Of a stretch of DNA of 64,000 nt, positions 33,439-43,730 are shown in pieces (positions within the stretch are counted from its first letter, which is position 1; each line of letters begins with the position of its first letter). The notes under the pieces are model-generated. The model was not told the origin of the DNA, did not search any database, and saw only the letters and a list, made by a program, of their open reading frames with translations. Origin of the DNA: Limnomonas spitsbergensis (Eukaryota > Chlorophyta > Chlorophyceae > Chlamydomonadales); the NCBI GenBank assembly GCA_037349105.1, contig JAYJMM010000032.1, forward strand, positions 1,268,501 to 1,332,500, written 5' to 3'. The position numbers were made by a program, and so were the translations under genes.

Positions 33439-35102
33439 CTGCGGATAGAGGCCACACATTGGGTTGCTTGCTTGAGAAGGGTCCCCCCATCACTTCATCG
33501 GGGGGATGGGGCGCAAAACCTTGGGCTAACTCGGGACATGACATGTACCGCAAGCTAGGAAATTGTACTGAAATCTAAGTGAAGATAAGGAGTGACCGGG
33601 TGGGACTAGAAAAGGAGTGACTGGGATTGTCTGGATGCGGCATGATAGGGAGGGCCTGAGTGGTAAAGAGTGATCGATGAGATCAAATGGTTGGGGAGGT
33701 ATTGATGCGCCTCAGCGGCCCCAACTTTTTTAGGGCCACGTCTACTGGACGGACAGATGCAAGACATCAGACTCGGTGGAGAGTGGCGGGGCATGTAAGG
33801 CATTGGAGGGTATCCGGGAGGCCACAGGGACGGCAGGGACTGGACCATATGAAGGTCTGCCGCCGGTGGCCAAGGCATAGCCCATCTTTTCACACTCGGC
33901 CCTTCCGGCTGCATGCCGAGATGTAGCCTCAGCATAGCTTCAATGTTCGAAACAGATGCAGCGTCTGGCGTACCCCAAGGTGTGAGCTTAGAGTTGGCCA
34001 GCATGTTAGTTGATGGATTTTAAGAAAAACAAGGACCCGTGACCTCGGAGACCAATTGTTGTGTTGTGACCATTCTGTAAGGAGGAGCAACGGAATCATG
34101 TGTAAAATGTTCTCCCCAGGATGGCGTGTCTGTGAGGGGCAACAAACCGAAACCGAAACCGAAAAAATCGCTGAAACTGCGATATGTGAAGCCACTACGA
34201 TTTCTGATAACATTGACATTCGTCTGTCTTTGGTAAATGATGGAGGAGACAGGTTTGGACGCCGGCCATTTGCTCATATTTTTTTAATTTCCCCAGATTT
34301 TAATTGTCCCTTGCACTCTGGCAGAAAACCCGAAGCTCCCTCTGCGGGCCAAGGGAGCTCCCGCAAGTCAAGGCACACAGCATCTGGGCAGGATCTCTTC
34401 AAGGTTGGATCCAGGGTGGATCCAGCTAGGTTGGATCCAGCTGAGGGGTCTGGGCAGGGTCTCTCCCAGGTTAGATCCAGCTGCTAACGCATACAGGTGT
34501 GCATGGCCCTCCCCCTGCCGCGATTGACCCGACAGGGCACCAGGATCGATCTAGTGGCGCTTCTGCTGCTCTGAAGCTACCAGCCCGGCTTGCGACCAGC
34601 AGGGCTTGGTACTGCAAGCGCTGCTGCTTGGCGCTCCGGTGTGTATAAAAATATGCACTGCATGCCCGCCTGGCCCTGTGTTCCCTGGCCCCTCCTGCTG
34701 GCGGCTGCCAACTGGGAGCATGGGGCCTGTCTGGCAGACAGGAGGGAGACTAGGGCATGGCCACTCCCAGCCATGATGAGCAGCTGCCACCCACCTGTCA
34801 CGCTGACCCTGCCGGTGTGGGGAGGGTGTCGGGGACTTGTTCGGCACCGATGCGCCTCGGCCCGGAAGAGGCTGATGCTGTGGACATTAACGGAGGCCCG
34901 CGACGCTGTCCGGGTGTTATGAACTTGCATAATATTATTTTAAATAATTCGGGGGGATATTGCAAGAGGGCGGGTCTCTGGTTGCGCGTCTAGGGCGACG
35001 CAATGTTGCAGCAGTCGTTGTAGGGTCTGCAGACCAGGGTTTACGGCTGCGGTCGAGTCGGGTCGGGTCGGAGCTGGAACGCGAAACTTCAGAACTTGCA
35101 CT
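33439..35102. other. Divergent intergenic region between two plastid-protein genes
   Basis: It should contain the first exon of the minus-strand At4g37920-like gene and the promoter of the NFU gene. Candidate minus-strand Met-initiated stretches exist (for example from 34219 or 34930), but none has a clear transit peptide plus donor in phase. GGTTGGATCCAGCTGAGG-type short repeats lie at 34400-34480. Confidence 0.35.
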
Positions 35103-38100
35103 ATGTCTAGACCAATTTGCGCTTTGAACACCTCAGCCGTCGGTACCAGCCCCAGGTGCCCGACAGCCCCTCCTCTGCGCAGCAGAAGCAGCAGGAACAG
35201 CATCAGGGCGCATTTCTTCCCCGCTACGCCATCAGTGGAGCACCTCTATGCGGCACCGTGCCAGAGGGCGTCTGGTGTGTGCCGAGCATTTGGCATTGTC
35301 CCAAGTGAGTCCAAAACCGCAAATGTAAGAATCGCATCCCAGCGCTGTCCGCGCAGCAAATGCAACGTCTCAACTACCCTACTGAACTCGGGAATGCCTC
35401 TCGCCCACTGCCCCCTCCAGCTCGCGTCTTCTGCGCCGCGGTCGCGTCCGACGTGCTCGACCTGACCGAGGAGAACGTGGAGAAAGTTCTTGATGAGGTA
35501 ATACGGGCGTTAGGCCTGATGGGCCATGGTGGCAGCTCGGGGCAGGGTTCCGATCTTAAAACGAGCGGTGGTCTCCAGCGCACAGCATGGCAACGCCCAG
35601 AAATCACCCCATGGCAACCTCTGCACAAAGCATGGCCGAGCCCAGCGCCACCCTCCCCCATGTAGATCTGCATGTGCATCTGCGTTAGGCGCAGATCGGC
35701 CCCTGCCGCATGATTAATGTCAGCAATCTGGAGTGCATGGCCACGCTTTTGACTACCCCCTCCGCGACCTTCCATATTGGCCAGTTCCTATCGTAAAATC
35801 ATGGCCACCTCATGCTGACCATGCAGGTTCGCTCCTACCTCATGGAAGATGGGGGCAATGTGAACTTGTTTAGCCACACTGGGGAGTATCCTGGACTCAA
35901 TGCGCAGGTCTCCCCCATCTGCGACCCTTTCATGTAGTCCTGTGCACTTATGACAACGCATGGCCACACCCTAACTTATGCATGAATCTGACCCTGCAGG
36001 CAATGTGAATTTTGTCAAGGTCGATGGCCTGGTCATGAAACTGCTCAGGTTTCTCCCCTCTGTGCCCCCTCTCCATTTTTACCTGCGCATCTTCAATATA
36101 TACAAATTATATTCCCTGGGGCGTGGTTTAAGAAAGGCACCCGTTCGGCTGTAGCACTGGGTAACCTACCAGCTAGTCCTGCGTGCGGCTTGCCGGCATC
36201 TGGGAATGCCTTACACAAAGAATGGCGACACCCAGCGATACCCACATGCCAACTGCGCAGGTACGTCCCTACCTCATGGCAGATGGAGGTAATGTGGAGT
36301 TTGTCGAGCTGGATGGCCTGGTGGTGAAGCTGAAACTCAAAGGGGCGTGTGGCTCATGCCCATCGTCTACGTCTACTATGACCATGGGTATCAAGCGCAA
36401 GCTGATGGAAAAGATTCCGGTAGGTTACAGGCAATGAGCGGACATTGCTTGTGGCTTGACAAGCTTAGATGTCTTGACAGTTCGACCATTGGCATCAAGT
36501 TTAAGCTGATGGAAAAGATACCGGCAGGCTAGAAGTAATAATTACTTACCCCAATCAAGGTCAATGTCTGACGCCCACGCTCAGATTTCTTGACGGCAAA
36601 GTTCAGACGTCTTGACAGTACAACCATGGGCGTCGAGCGTAGGTTCATGCAATAAAACGCGTGGTTGACAAGACGCACGGCTGGATGGCGTGCAGCTACT
36701 CCTCTGCTCATGACCATGTCATGTTCACCAGTCATGAACCTGCTGCTCAACGTGCACGCCGTGGGGACGATACCTGTGGGCTCGAAGCTTTCCTCGACGG
36801 CATGCACCTGCATTTCAGTTAGGGGCTAATACCAATCAGCCAATGGTATGAACCAAAGGGTGGCATGTGCAACAGTGTATGCCATGTCAGTTTTCACTAG
36901 GTAAGGTCATAAGGTGTTAGGGTTTAGTGTTGAACTGTTTCCGATGAGTAGGACAGAAGGAAGGAGCCAGAGTAGGGGTTGGGGGTTAGGGTTTTGCTGT
37001 GCCCTGGAGATTGGATATATGGAAGCTACAGGTGGGGGTTCAGGGGGTTTGGGGTTATGGTTTTGCAGTGCCCTTGAGATTGGACAGATGGAAGCTACAG
37101 GTGGGGGTTCAGGGGGTTTGGGGTTATGGTTTTGCAGTGCCCTTGAGATTGGACAGATGGAAGCTACAGATGGGTTTTTTGCTGTACCCTGGAGATTGGA
37201 CAGACGGTAGCGACTAGTGTCACAACGCTCCACAGAGGGTATCTGCATGATATGGACCTCGCAGCGCGGTCTTAGCCACACAAGAGCTGGTGCCGTCCAT
37301 GCGTCCCCGCTACCATTTGCGTTTAGACACCAGCATTCGCGTTCCGCGATCACGGCTCCCGTCTCCTGCCGACACTATTCTTGATGGGCGGCCTTGTCCT
37401 CTGTTTACCATGCATGACAGGCCTTGACCCTTCTTCACCACGTTTGACCGGCGTGACCACTGTTGACCATCCTTGACATGCAGGGCTCCAAGCAATCCCG
37501 ATGATTCTCTAAAGCGTGGCGCGCTTCTACCTCCCAATTTAATTCGAAGGGTTATCCGGGGTCTACTCCACCAAAGGTGGAGTGACCCCGGGATTTCCCC
37601 AAAGGGGGGCTTAATGACAGGCTGTGATACGTGACCTTGACTGTTACCTAACACACTCGACCATCCTTGACCACCACTGTATTGACCACCACTGTATTGA
37701 CCACCACTGTATTGACCACCACTGTATTGACCACCACTGTATTGACCACCACTGTATTGACCACCACTGTATTGACCACCACTGTATTGACCACCACTGT
37801 ATTGACCACCACTGTATTGACCACCACTGTATTGACCACCACTGTATTGACCACCACTGTATTGACCACCACTGTATTGACCACCACTGTATTGACCACC
37901 ACTGTATTGACCACCACTGTATTGACCACCACTGTATTGACCACCACTGTATTGACCACCACTGTATTGACCACCACTGTATTGACCACCACTGTATTGA
38001 CCACCACTGTATTGACCACCACTGTATTGACCACCACTGTATTGACCACCACTGTATTGACCACCACTGTATTGACCACCACTGTATTGACCACCACTGT

Positions 38101-39813
38101 ATTGACCACCACTGTATTGACCACCACTGTATTGACCACCACTGTATTGACCACCACTGTATTGACCACCACTGTATTGACCACCACTGTATTGACCACC
38201 ACTGTATTGACCACCACTGTATTGACCACCACTGTATTGACCACCACTGTATTGACCACCACTGTATTGACCACCACTGTATTGACCACCACTGTATTGA
38301 CCACCACTGTATTGACCACCACTGTATTGACCACCACTGTATTGACCACCACTGTATTGACCACCACTGTATTGACCACCACTGTATTGACCACCACTGT
38401 ATTGACCACCACTGTATTGACCACCACTGTATTGACCACCACTGTATTGACCACCACTGTATTGACCACCACTGTATTGACCACCACTGTATTGACCACC
38501 ACTGTATTGACCACCACTGTATTGACCACCACTGTATTGACCACCATCCTGAGCCCGTAGGAAATCATGGATGTCGAACAAGTCATGGAAGAGGCGCAGG
38601 GGCTGGAACTGAATGCCGCAAACGTCGAGACGGTGAGGGTGGGGGGGCGATTGGGGTTGAGGTCCAGCGCTTTGTGGGCCAGGAGTCCTAATGCCTGTAT
38701 TGTCAATGTTTCAAGCAGTGGTTTAGTGGGTTTAGGGTTTCAGGGATGATCGTTCCTGAAGTCTGGATTTCTGGAGTTATGCATGAATGGGACTTTCACA
38801 CACAAGTCAGACTACCAGAGGGAGCATTTCTTCAAGCCATTTGGTTCTGAGGTCAAGGCTTTATGGTCCAGAAGTCCTTCCGTCTATAAAATTGGTTTAT
38901 GACTCTTCACCCACAAAATATGTGTGACGTAAACACAAACTAGGATGCGAAGGTAGGCGAGGCAAACAAAGAAAGCACGGTCAAGAAGAATGGATAAACA
39001 GGGCGTGTGACAGCAGTGTGATGTGACGTATCCCTCCAAGACAGGCGAGGCCTGACGCGACGTTCGCCCTTAACGTCGCTTCGAGGACTCAGTCGACCCT
39101 AAATTCGCCGGAACCTCCTCATCCAAACCCTGAAAGCTCCCTCGGTACGGCGGTGGACATAAGCCACTGACGATGTTCGTTAAGACAGCCCTGCTCCAGC
39201 ATCCATGCAGTCGCGGCCTATGTTCGCACTTGTGGGGTGTACTGCAGATTTTAAAGCCCGTGCCACCTCCTGTCCCACTGCCTGATTTTCATACTTGTAT
39301 GATGTACCGCAGATCCTGCAAACCTTGCTGCCTCATGTTCACGATTGTATGATATACTGCAGGTACTCGAGCCCTTGCTGCCTCATGTTCACACTTGCAT
39401 GTTGTACTGCAGGTCCTCAAGCTCTTTCTGCCTCATGCCCTAATGTGTCTTGTTCCGCAGGTCCTCCAGCCCTTGTTGCCTCGTGTTCACACTTGTATGA
39501 TGTACCGCAGATACTGCAAACCTTGCTGCCTCATGTCCACACTTTTATGATGTACTTCAGGTCCTCGAGTCCTTTCCACTGCAGGCGCCTATGTCTCTTG
39601 TTGCACTTGTATGATGTACTGCAGGTCTTGGATGAGATCCGACCGTACCTTGTCGGCACCGGTGGCGGCGGTTTGAGCCTGGTGGGCATTGACAGCTCGA
39701 TTGTCAAGATCATGATCAGCGGGCCTGCAGCCAGCGTCATGACAGTCCGGGTGGCAGTCACTCAGAAGCTGCGGGAGAAGATCCCATCCATTGCCGCAGT
39801 GCAGCTGGTGTGA
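35103..39813 (+). CDS. NFU2-like: Plastid NFU-type iron-sulphur cluster scaffold (NifU C-terminal-like, two domains)
   Basis: Exons 35103-35304, 35421-35497, 36261-36419, 38561-38632 and 39625-39813 are in phase and give 232 residues, the usual length of plant NFU1-3. The first roughly 70 residues are Arg/Ser/Pro-rich (transit peptide). The first NFU domain reads [40 protein letters not shown], then [11 protein letters not shown] with the cluster-binding CxxC. The second domain has the degenerate form without CxxC ([20 protein letters not shown] ... [20 protein letters not shown]). This arrangement is diagnostic for plastid NFU proteins, which assemble or carry Fe-S clusters for photosystem I and other stromal targets. 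Intron 3 holds a very large 15-bp minisatellite; introns 2, 3 and 4 and the 3' flank carry exon echoes. Confidence 0.93.
35815..36065 (+). repeat. Two upstream echoes of NFU exon 3
   Basis: The real exon begins after GCGCAG at 36261 with GTACGTCCCTACCTCATGGC. Earlier decayed copies are at about 35824 (GCAGGTTCGCTCCTACCTCA, GATGGGGGCAATGTG) and about 35996 (GCAGGCAATGTGAATTTTGT, GATGGCCTGGT). Both keep an AG acceptor. Confidence 0.8.
36475..36790 (+). repeat. Echoes of NFU exon 3 3' edge
   Basis: Copies of ATGGGTATCAAGCGCAAGCT / GATGGAAAAGATTCCG occur at about 36485-36530 (GGCATCAAGTTTAAGCTGAT), 36620-36655 and, very decayed, 36735-36780. Confidence 0.75.
36985..37215 (+). repeat. 78-bp tandem repeat in NFU intron 3
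   Basis: Three to four copies of a unit with GAGATTGGACAGATGGAAGC and TTTGGGGTTATGGTTTTGC. They are nearly identical, with TTAGGGTTT-like words. Confidence 0.8.
37550..37600. repeat. Short palindrome, second copy near 48090
   Basis: TCCGGGGTCTACTCCACC and GGTGGAGTGACCCCGGGA form an 18-bp stem around AAA. A related palindromic sequence with the same flank order (GGGGTC, CTCCACCTTTGGTG, GACCC, then a GAATT word) is at about 48110-48180, so this is probably a tiny dispersed element. Confidence 0.5.
37667..38545 (+). repeat. 15-bp minisatellite, about 58 near-perfect copies
   Basis: The unit ATTGACCACCACTGT is repeated without visible variation over about 880 bp. The array ends 16 bases before NFU exon 4, so it lies where the branch point and pyrimidine tract would be. 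Because the unit is a multiple of three, several frames on both strands stay open; these are not genes. The homogeneity points to recent expansion or an assembly-sensitive locus. Confidence 0.95.
39285..39640 (+). repeat. Six tandem echoes of NFU exon 5 acceptor, about 63-bp period
   Basis: Each unit reads like ACTTGTATGATGTACTGCAG followed by GTCCTCGAG and CTTGCTGCCTCATG. The real acceptor is the last, at 39624. The first bases of the exon (V-L-D/E codons) are recognisable in most copies. Confidence 0.88.
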
Positions 39814-40180
39814 GGAAGCTACGAAGAAGTCGCCCATAAGCTGTGTGGCAGTCGCTCAGAAGCTGCAGAAGACGATCGCATACATTGCCGTAGTGCAGCT
39901 AGTGTGAAGAAGCTACGTAAGCTAGAAGCTTGGACCAGGCTTAATAAGGAGGCCTTCTGGGGCTACCTTCCAACTGTTGGCAGCATCTGAAACTGTGCAG
40001 AAGTCACTTAGAAGCTGCAGGCGAAGATTGCATACATTGTCATATTGCAGCTAGTGTGAAGATGCTACAAGGAGGTCACCTAGAAGCTGTGCGGCAGTCA
40101 TTCAAACTGAGGGAGAAGATCCCACCCATGGCTGCAGTGCAGCTGGTGTGAGGAAGCTGGTGGAAAGTATGAAGCTGCCT
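39814..40180 (+). repeat. Three echoes of the NFU stop-codon region
   Basis: The end of the coding sequence (GTGGCAGTCACTCAGAAGCT ... GCAGTGCAGCTGGTGTGAGG) recurs at about 39845-39912, 39995-40070 and 40088-40160. The last copy again has GTGCAGCTGGTGTGAGGAAG. Here an exon end without a splice site has been duplicated. Confidence 0.8.
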
Positions 40181-40429
40181 GGCAGCCACCTAGGAGTTGT
40201 GAGAGAAATTCTCGGCATGAAAGAAATGGGCTTATTGCTGTTGCCTTCAACGCTGAGCTTAGGCCTCTTGATGCATTTCCAAGGAGTGATTGGGTGGGCC
40301 AGTGTGGGGGGGAGCGGAGCAATATTATTTATCACCGTGCCCCGAATGTAACATCGAAATAGAAGGGACATATTGCCGAATTAACACATTTTCGCCTCTA
40401 TCTAGCTATCTGTTTCTACCCATTGGTTT

Positions 40430-40625
40430 TCACCCAGGCTTTTGGACGCCGACGTGGCCAAGCCTTTTTGAGCAGGGCCCCCGAAGGCGTAACGGCATTG
40501 ACTCTCTCGGGGGACAGGCTACATTTCCCCCCTGGCTGAATGAAGTCAATGGCGTTTGTAGTGCGACATGCAGGTTCATTAACCCTTTTGTCTTGGCCCA
40601 GAGGTGTTATGTCATTGACTTACCC
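40430..40625 (+). mobile_element. Two retrotransposon tails
   Basis: Tail words lie at 40450-40503 (GACGTGGCCAAGCC, GAGCAGGGCCC, GTAACGGCATTGAC) and 40597-40620 (GGCCCAGAGGTGTTATGTCA). Confidence 0.6.
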
Positions 40626-41151
40626 TCTTGTTACCGGTATATGCCAGAGAGGTATGCGCGTGTTGCTAGATAGCTACATCCCTTTGCACCTCAAGATCAC
40701 TGGTTTTGATCCTAGGGTTTAGGGTTTAGGCGGTGCACGTGGGTCGGCATTTCTGATCTTGAGGGAATTTGGATGTGAGGTGGAGCAACTGCGGCAACAT
40801 GGCATTTTCTTAGCGTGCTTGCCTCGTGCCTTGTGCAGGAACTCCAGGAAGCTATGTATCGGTTTGTTTGATTGTTTCAAACGCCTCCTAACTACCGTTG
40901 CAAAGGGTTCATGTATGATTTATGATGTCTTGTAGGTCAGACAGCGAGGCTGGGCTAGGCTTGGTCGGTTTATGCTTGGCTACCATAATTGACATGCAGG
41001 TATTGACTTTCGGACCCATATGCCGCCCGAGCATCCTGTTTTTGTTTTCGCAGTTGATATGCACACCCAGCATCACTCAATTTGTTGTGGACTGGCTGCG
41101 TCCCCATTTTTGGAAGGTCCTACTTCGTGTAATTGTGAAACAAACAAACCA

Positions 41152-41408
41152 GGTTAGAACAGTGCATACCCGCTGGGCCCTGCTGAACGCTCGGCCATGT
41201 GGGGCTGGTACGGAATGACTAGCCTCAATTTCAGCTACCATGCTCAGCCTGGGCCATGGTGCAGCCATGCCATCCTCCTATGTGAGGGGGCAGGAACATG
41301 GAACCCGGCGCTCTAGTCGGGGGGAGAGAAAAGATCGTGTGGCGGGTTCGCTCAACCTCTGGGTATGGATGCCACCAGTGTTATACCACTGGACCATTTC
41401 TCCCCGAA
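41152..41408 (-). mobile_element. tRNA-derived SINE, second long copy
   Basis: Its reverse complement begins with GGGGAGAAATGGTCCAGTGG (A box complete). The B box has lost about six bases compared with the copy at 11238. Body and tail match, ending CGGGTATGCACTGTTCTAAC. The shared tail core is GGCCGAGCGTTCAGCAGGGC followed by CCAG. Confidence 0.75.
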
Positions 41409-41439
41409 CAAACCAGGAAAACAAACTGTCAATAACATG

Positions 41440-41870
41440 CACCTGTTAATGACGTTACACCTCTGGGCCCTGCTCCAAAAAGCTCAGCCACGTGGGCGCC
41501 TAACTAAAGGGTTGGGAGGAAAGAAACACCAGGGGGCAGGAAAAAGGGGAATAAAGGGAGGGGACAGACAAAAGGCTGGAAAAGAAAGTGCCAGCCTCTG
41601 AATAACAACAACACCTCGAGGATATCTACCATGTCTTCCACAAAAGCCAAGGCACCCCCCCCCCAAGCCTGCCCTGACCTGCACCAGTTGGTTTCTGTGA
41701 CTCCAATACTTCTGTGATCCCTGGATAAATTGGTGTGGCTGGCCACCAACCATGCGGCATGTTCCACCTCTTTCTGTGGTGAACTCAACAGGGTCCACAT
41801 GATCCACAGACTGCCATGGTCATAGGAGCAAGCTGACACTGGAAGCAAGAGCATACCCCAGGTGGGTACT
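41440..41870 (-). mobile_element. Non-LTR retrotransposon 3' end, minus orientation
   Basis: The tail (TTAATGACGTTACACCTCTG, GGCCCTGCTC) is followed by the pyrimidine-rich untranslated region. In the minus frame the C-terminal segment RSGQAWGGGALAFVEDMVDI is readable, matching the copies at 22830 and 24400. Confidence 0.6.
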
Positions 41871-42370
41871 GGAATGTAGGTTTCGTCAAAGGTTAGTCCT
41901 CAGCAAATAAAGGACCCAGACAAATTGGCAGGCCGTTTGGCAGAGGGGATTCCGGAGTAATCGTGACATTCAGTGTACGCCTCTGTTGTCCGCCCAGCGT
42001 TTGTCGAGTGAATGAAATCAGTCTGGAGTGATGTTAATGTTCGTGATGGATGGCTGTCAAAATATTACTTAATTTGAAAGCCAGTGCGTGCGTAGGCGCG
42101 TGCCCCATGAGTGGTGCAGGCGTTTTCCAGAAGCCGGAAGTCGCGGTTGTTACTGAACGCCCGGTAGTACCATACGATCAGGGGATACGATCAAAATCTT
42201 TGTGTGTTTTTTTGTCTTGCCTAGGCCGAGCCCCTGGGATTTCGCCTGGGCCAGGCTCCTCGGGAAACATCTCTAATTCTGTCACCAAGCATTATGGGAA
42301 ACACGGTAGGAAATGCTATGGCAATTTTCGCCACCGAAAAAAAAGTGGGACACATATCATGGCACAACCA
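41871..42370. other. Intergenic, no gene recognised
   Basis: No supported exon or repeat. The small frames present lack splice context and motifs. Confidence 0.4.
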
Positions 42371-43004
42371 GGGGCGCGTTCACATTGGGGGTGATCCGAG
42401 CCAAAAGTGGGCGATGTACACAATCCCGAGATGATCCTAACTCGATCCACACTAGAGGCGCGAGTTGGGCGACAGTTAGTCGTTGTACTTTCGTGTACAT
42501 CTAGGATCATTTCAGAAACGACCTCCCGAGGTAGTGTTGAGAAATGAGCCAAATGATCCTGCCATGCTGGCTGCCACGCTGCCACGCTGGCTCGGTTCAG
42601 GGTTTACGCAAACTCAAACTAGGTCGATTACGTGCATTATTGTCTCATGCGTCTACATGGTTGTTGTCTTTTAACGAGTGTGATTAAACAAAATGTTTGA
42701 TCAATGCGGAACCATGCTGGACATTGTCAAAATGGAAAGTCTTGGTCAGTACGAGCTCTATCTGGTACAAGCTCGAGATCCCTGAGAGATTTCTCTTGCG
42801 TTCTCAGCAGCATTGACAGGCGCGCCATGACGATCGTGGTGTGCCCATAACAGAAGTTGGCTGTGAACTCGTCTGTGGCTGGCGGATTCCTGCAATCAAG
42901 TAGCTGAGACTGGCGAGAGTGGGCAAAATGACCCTAACTACATCCACACTAGGGCCGCAAAGGATACCAACGACTGGATTGGAGCCAATGTGAACGCGCC
43001 CCAG
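42369..43004. mobile_element. MITE-like element with perfect 18-bp terminal inverted repeats
   Basis: GGGGCGCGTTCACATTGG at 42371-42388 and its exact reverse complement at 42985-43002. Subterminal words also mirror each other (CTAACT.GATCCACACTAG near 42428 and CTAACTACATCCACACTAGG near 42935). No transposase frame. The target-site duplication is unclear. Confidence 0.7.
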
Positions 43005-43012
43005 CTCTCTTA

Positions 43013-43077
43013 GAAAGAAAGAAAGAAAACGCCTGAGCGTGGCTTGAGGAATACGGGATTTTAAATGCCGTACACCG
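43013..43077 (+). repeat. Dispersed repeat fragment (AAACGCCTGAGCGTGGCT)
   Basis: AGAAAGAAAGAAAGAAAACG, then CCTGAGCGTGGCTTGAGG and TAAATGCCGTACACCG. Related text is found at 12678-12711 and 20699-20745, so this is a short dispersed family. Confidence 0.55.
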
Positions 43078-43590
43078 GAGGCGATTCAGACCGGGTCGGA
43101 TTGGTCAGATTGGTCGCCCCGAAAGTGGCATGGGTTCGCTTCGCCAAAACAACCACTTTGGGGCCGGATTGGCGACGCCAACTGAATATGGCATTTTGAG
43201 CCAGATTCACTTCGCGTCGGCCACTTTCGCCACATTGGCAATTTCCGAAGACCATCTGCCTTCGATCCTGTGTGTTTTCGTCCCTGTCATGCTGCCTGCT
43301 ATCGCGTGGTTGAGTGCGTTCGTCTCTCACACCTTTCGAAATGACGGCCCAAGCGATGACAGCGATCAAAGTGGTTCATCAAGTTAGATTTGCAACAAAA
43401 ACAAGCAACAATGGCAGCATATACCGACGAGGAGGTGCCATTTTGAATGAAACAGAAACGACGAACGCCACTTTGGCGAATTTATCTGGTGTGAATCGGT
43501 CTTCCGTGGTCGGATTGGGAACGCGAGATAGCGTGGGTTCACTTCGATCCGACCAACTGCCACATTCAGTTCGCTGGTGTGAATCGCCTC
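43078..43590. mobile_element. Second MITE-like element, adjacent
   Basis: GAGGCGATTCAGACC at 43078-43092 and GGTGTGAATCGCCTC at 43576-43590 are inverted with one mismatch. Subterminal regions share GATTGG.., TGGGTTCGCTTCG and GCCACTTTCG words in mixed orientation. Non-autonomous. Confidence 0.55.
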
Positions 43591-43730
43591 TTACCGCCGG
43601 CAGACTGTAATGGACTGCGATTTGAAGGCGCGCTTACAGGGCGTGTTCGATGACGCCGGACAGATAGATAGATAGAGGGGGGTCAGGTTGCACCCGCCGG
43701 GCGCGGTGCAACTACAGCTGAAGGATGCAG

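Noticed and set aside
37667..38545. CRISPR array
   Set aside because: Units are directly contiguous with no spacers, in a eukaryotic intron.
37624..38706. Long frames on both strands (HHCID, TTVLT, VVVNT and GGQYS repeats)
   Set aside because: They only translate the 15-bp minisatellite; a unit divisible by three without stops opens most frames. The array lies in an NFU intron.
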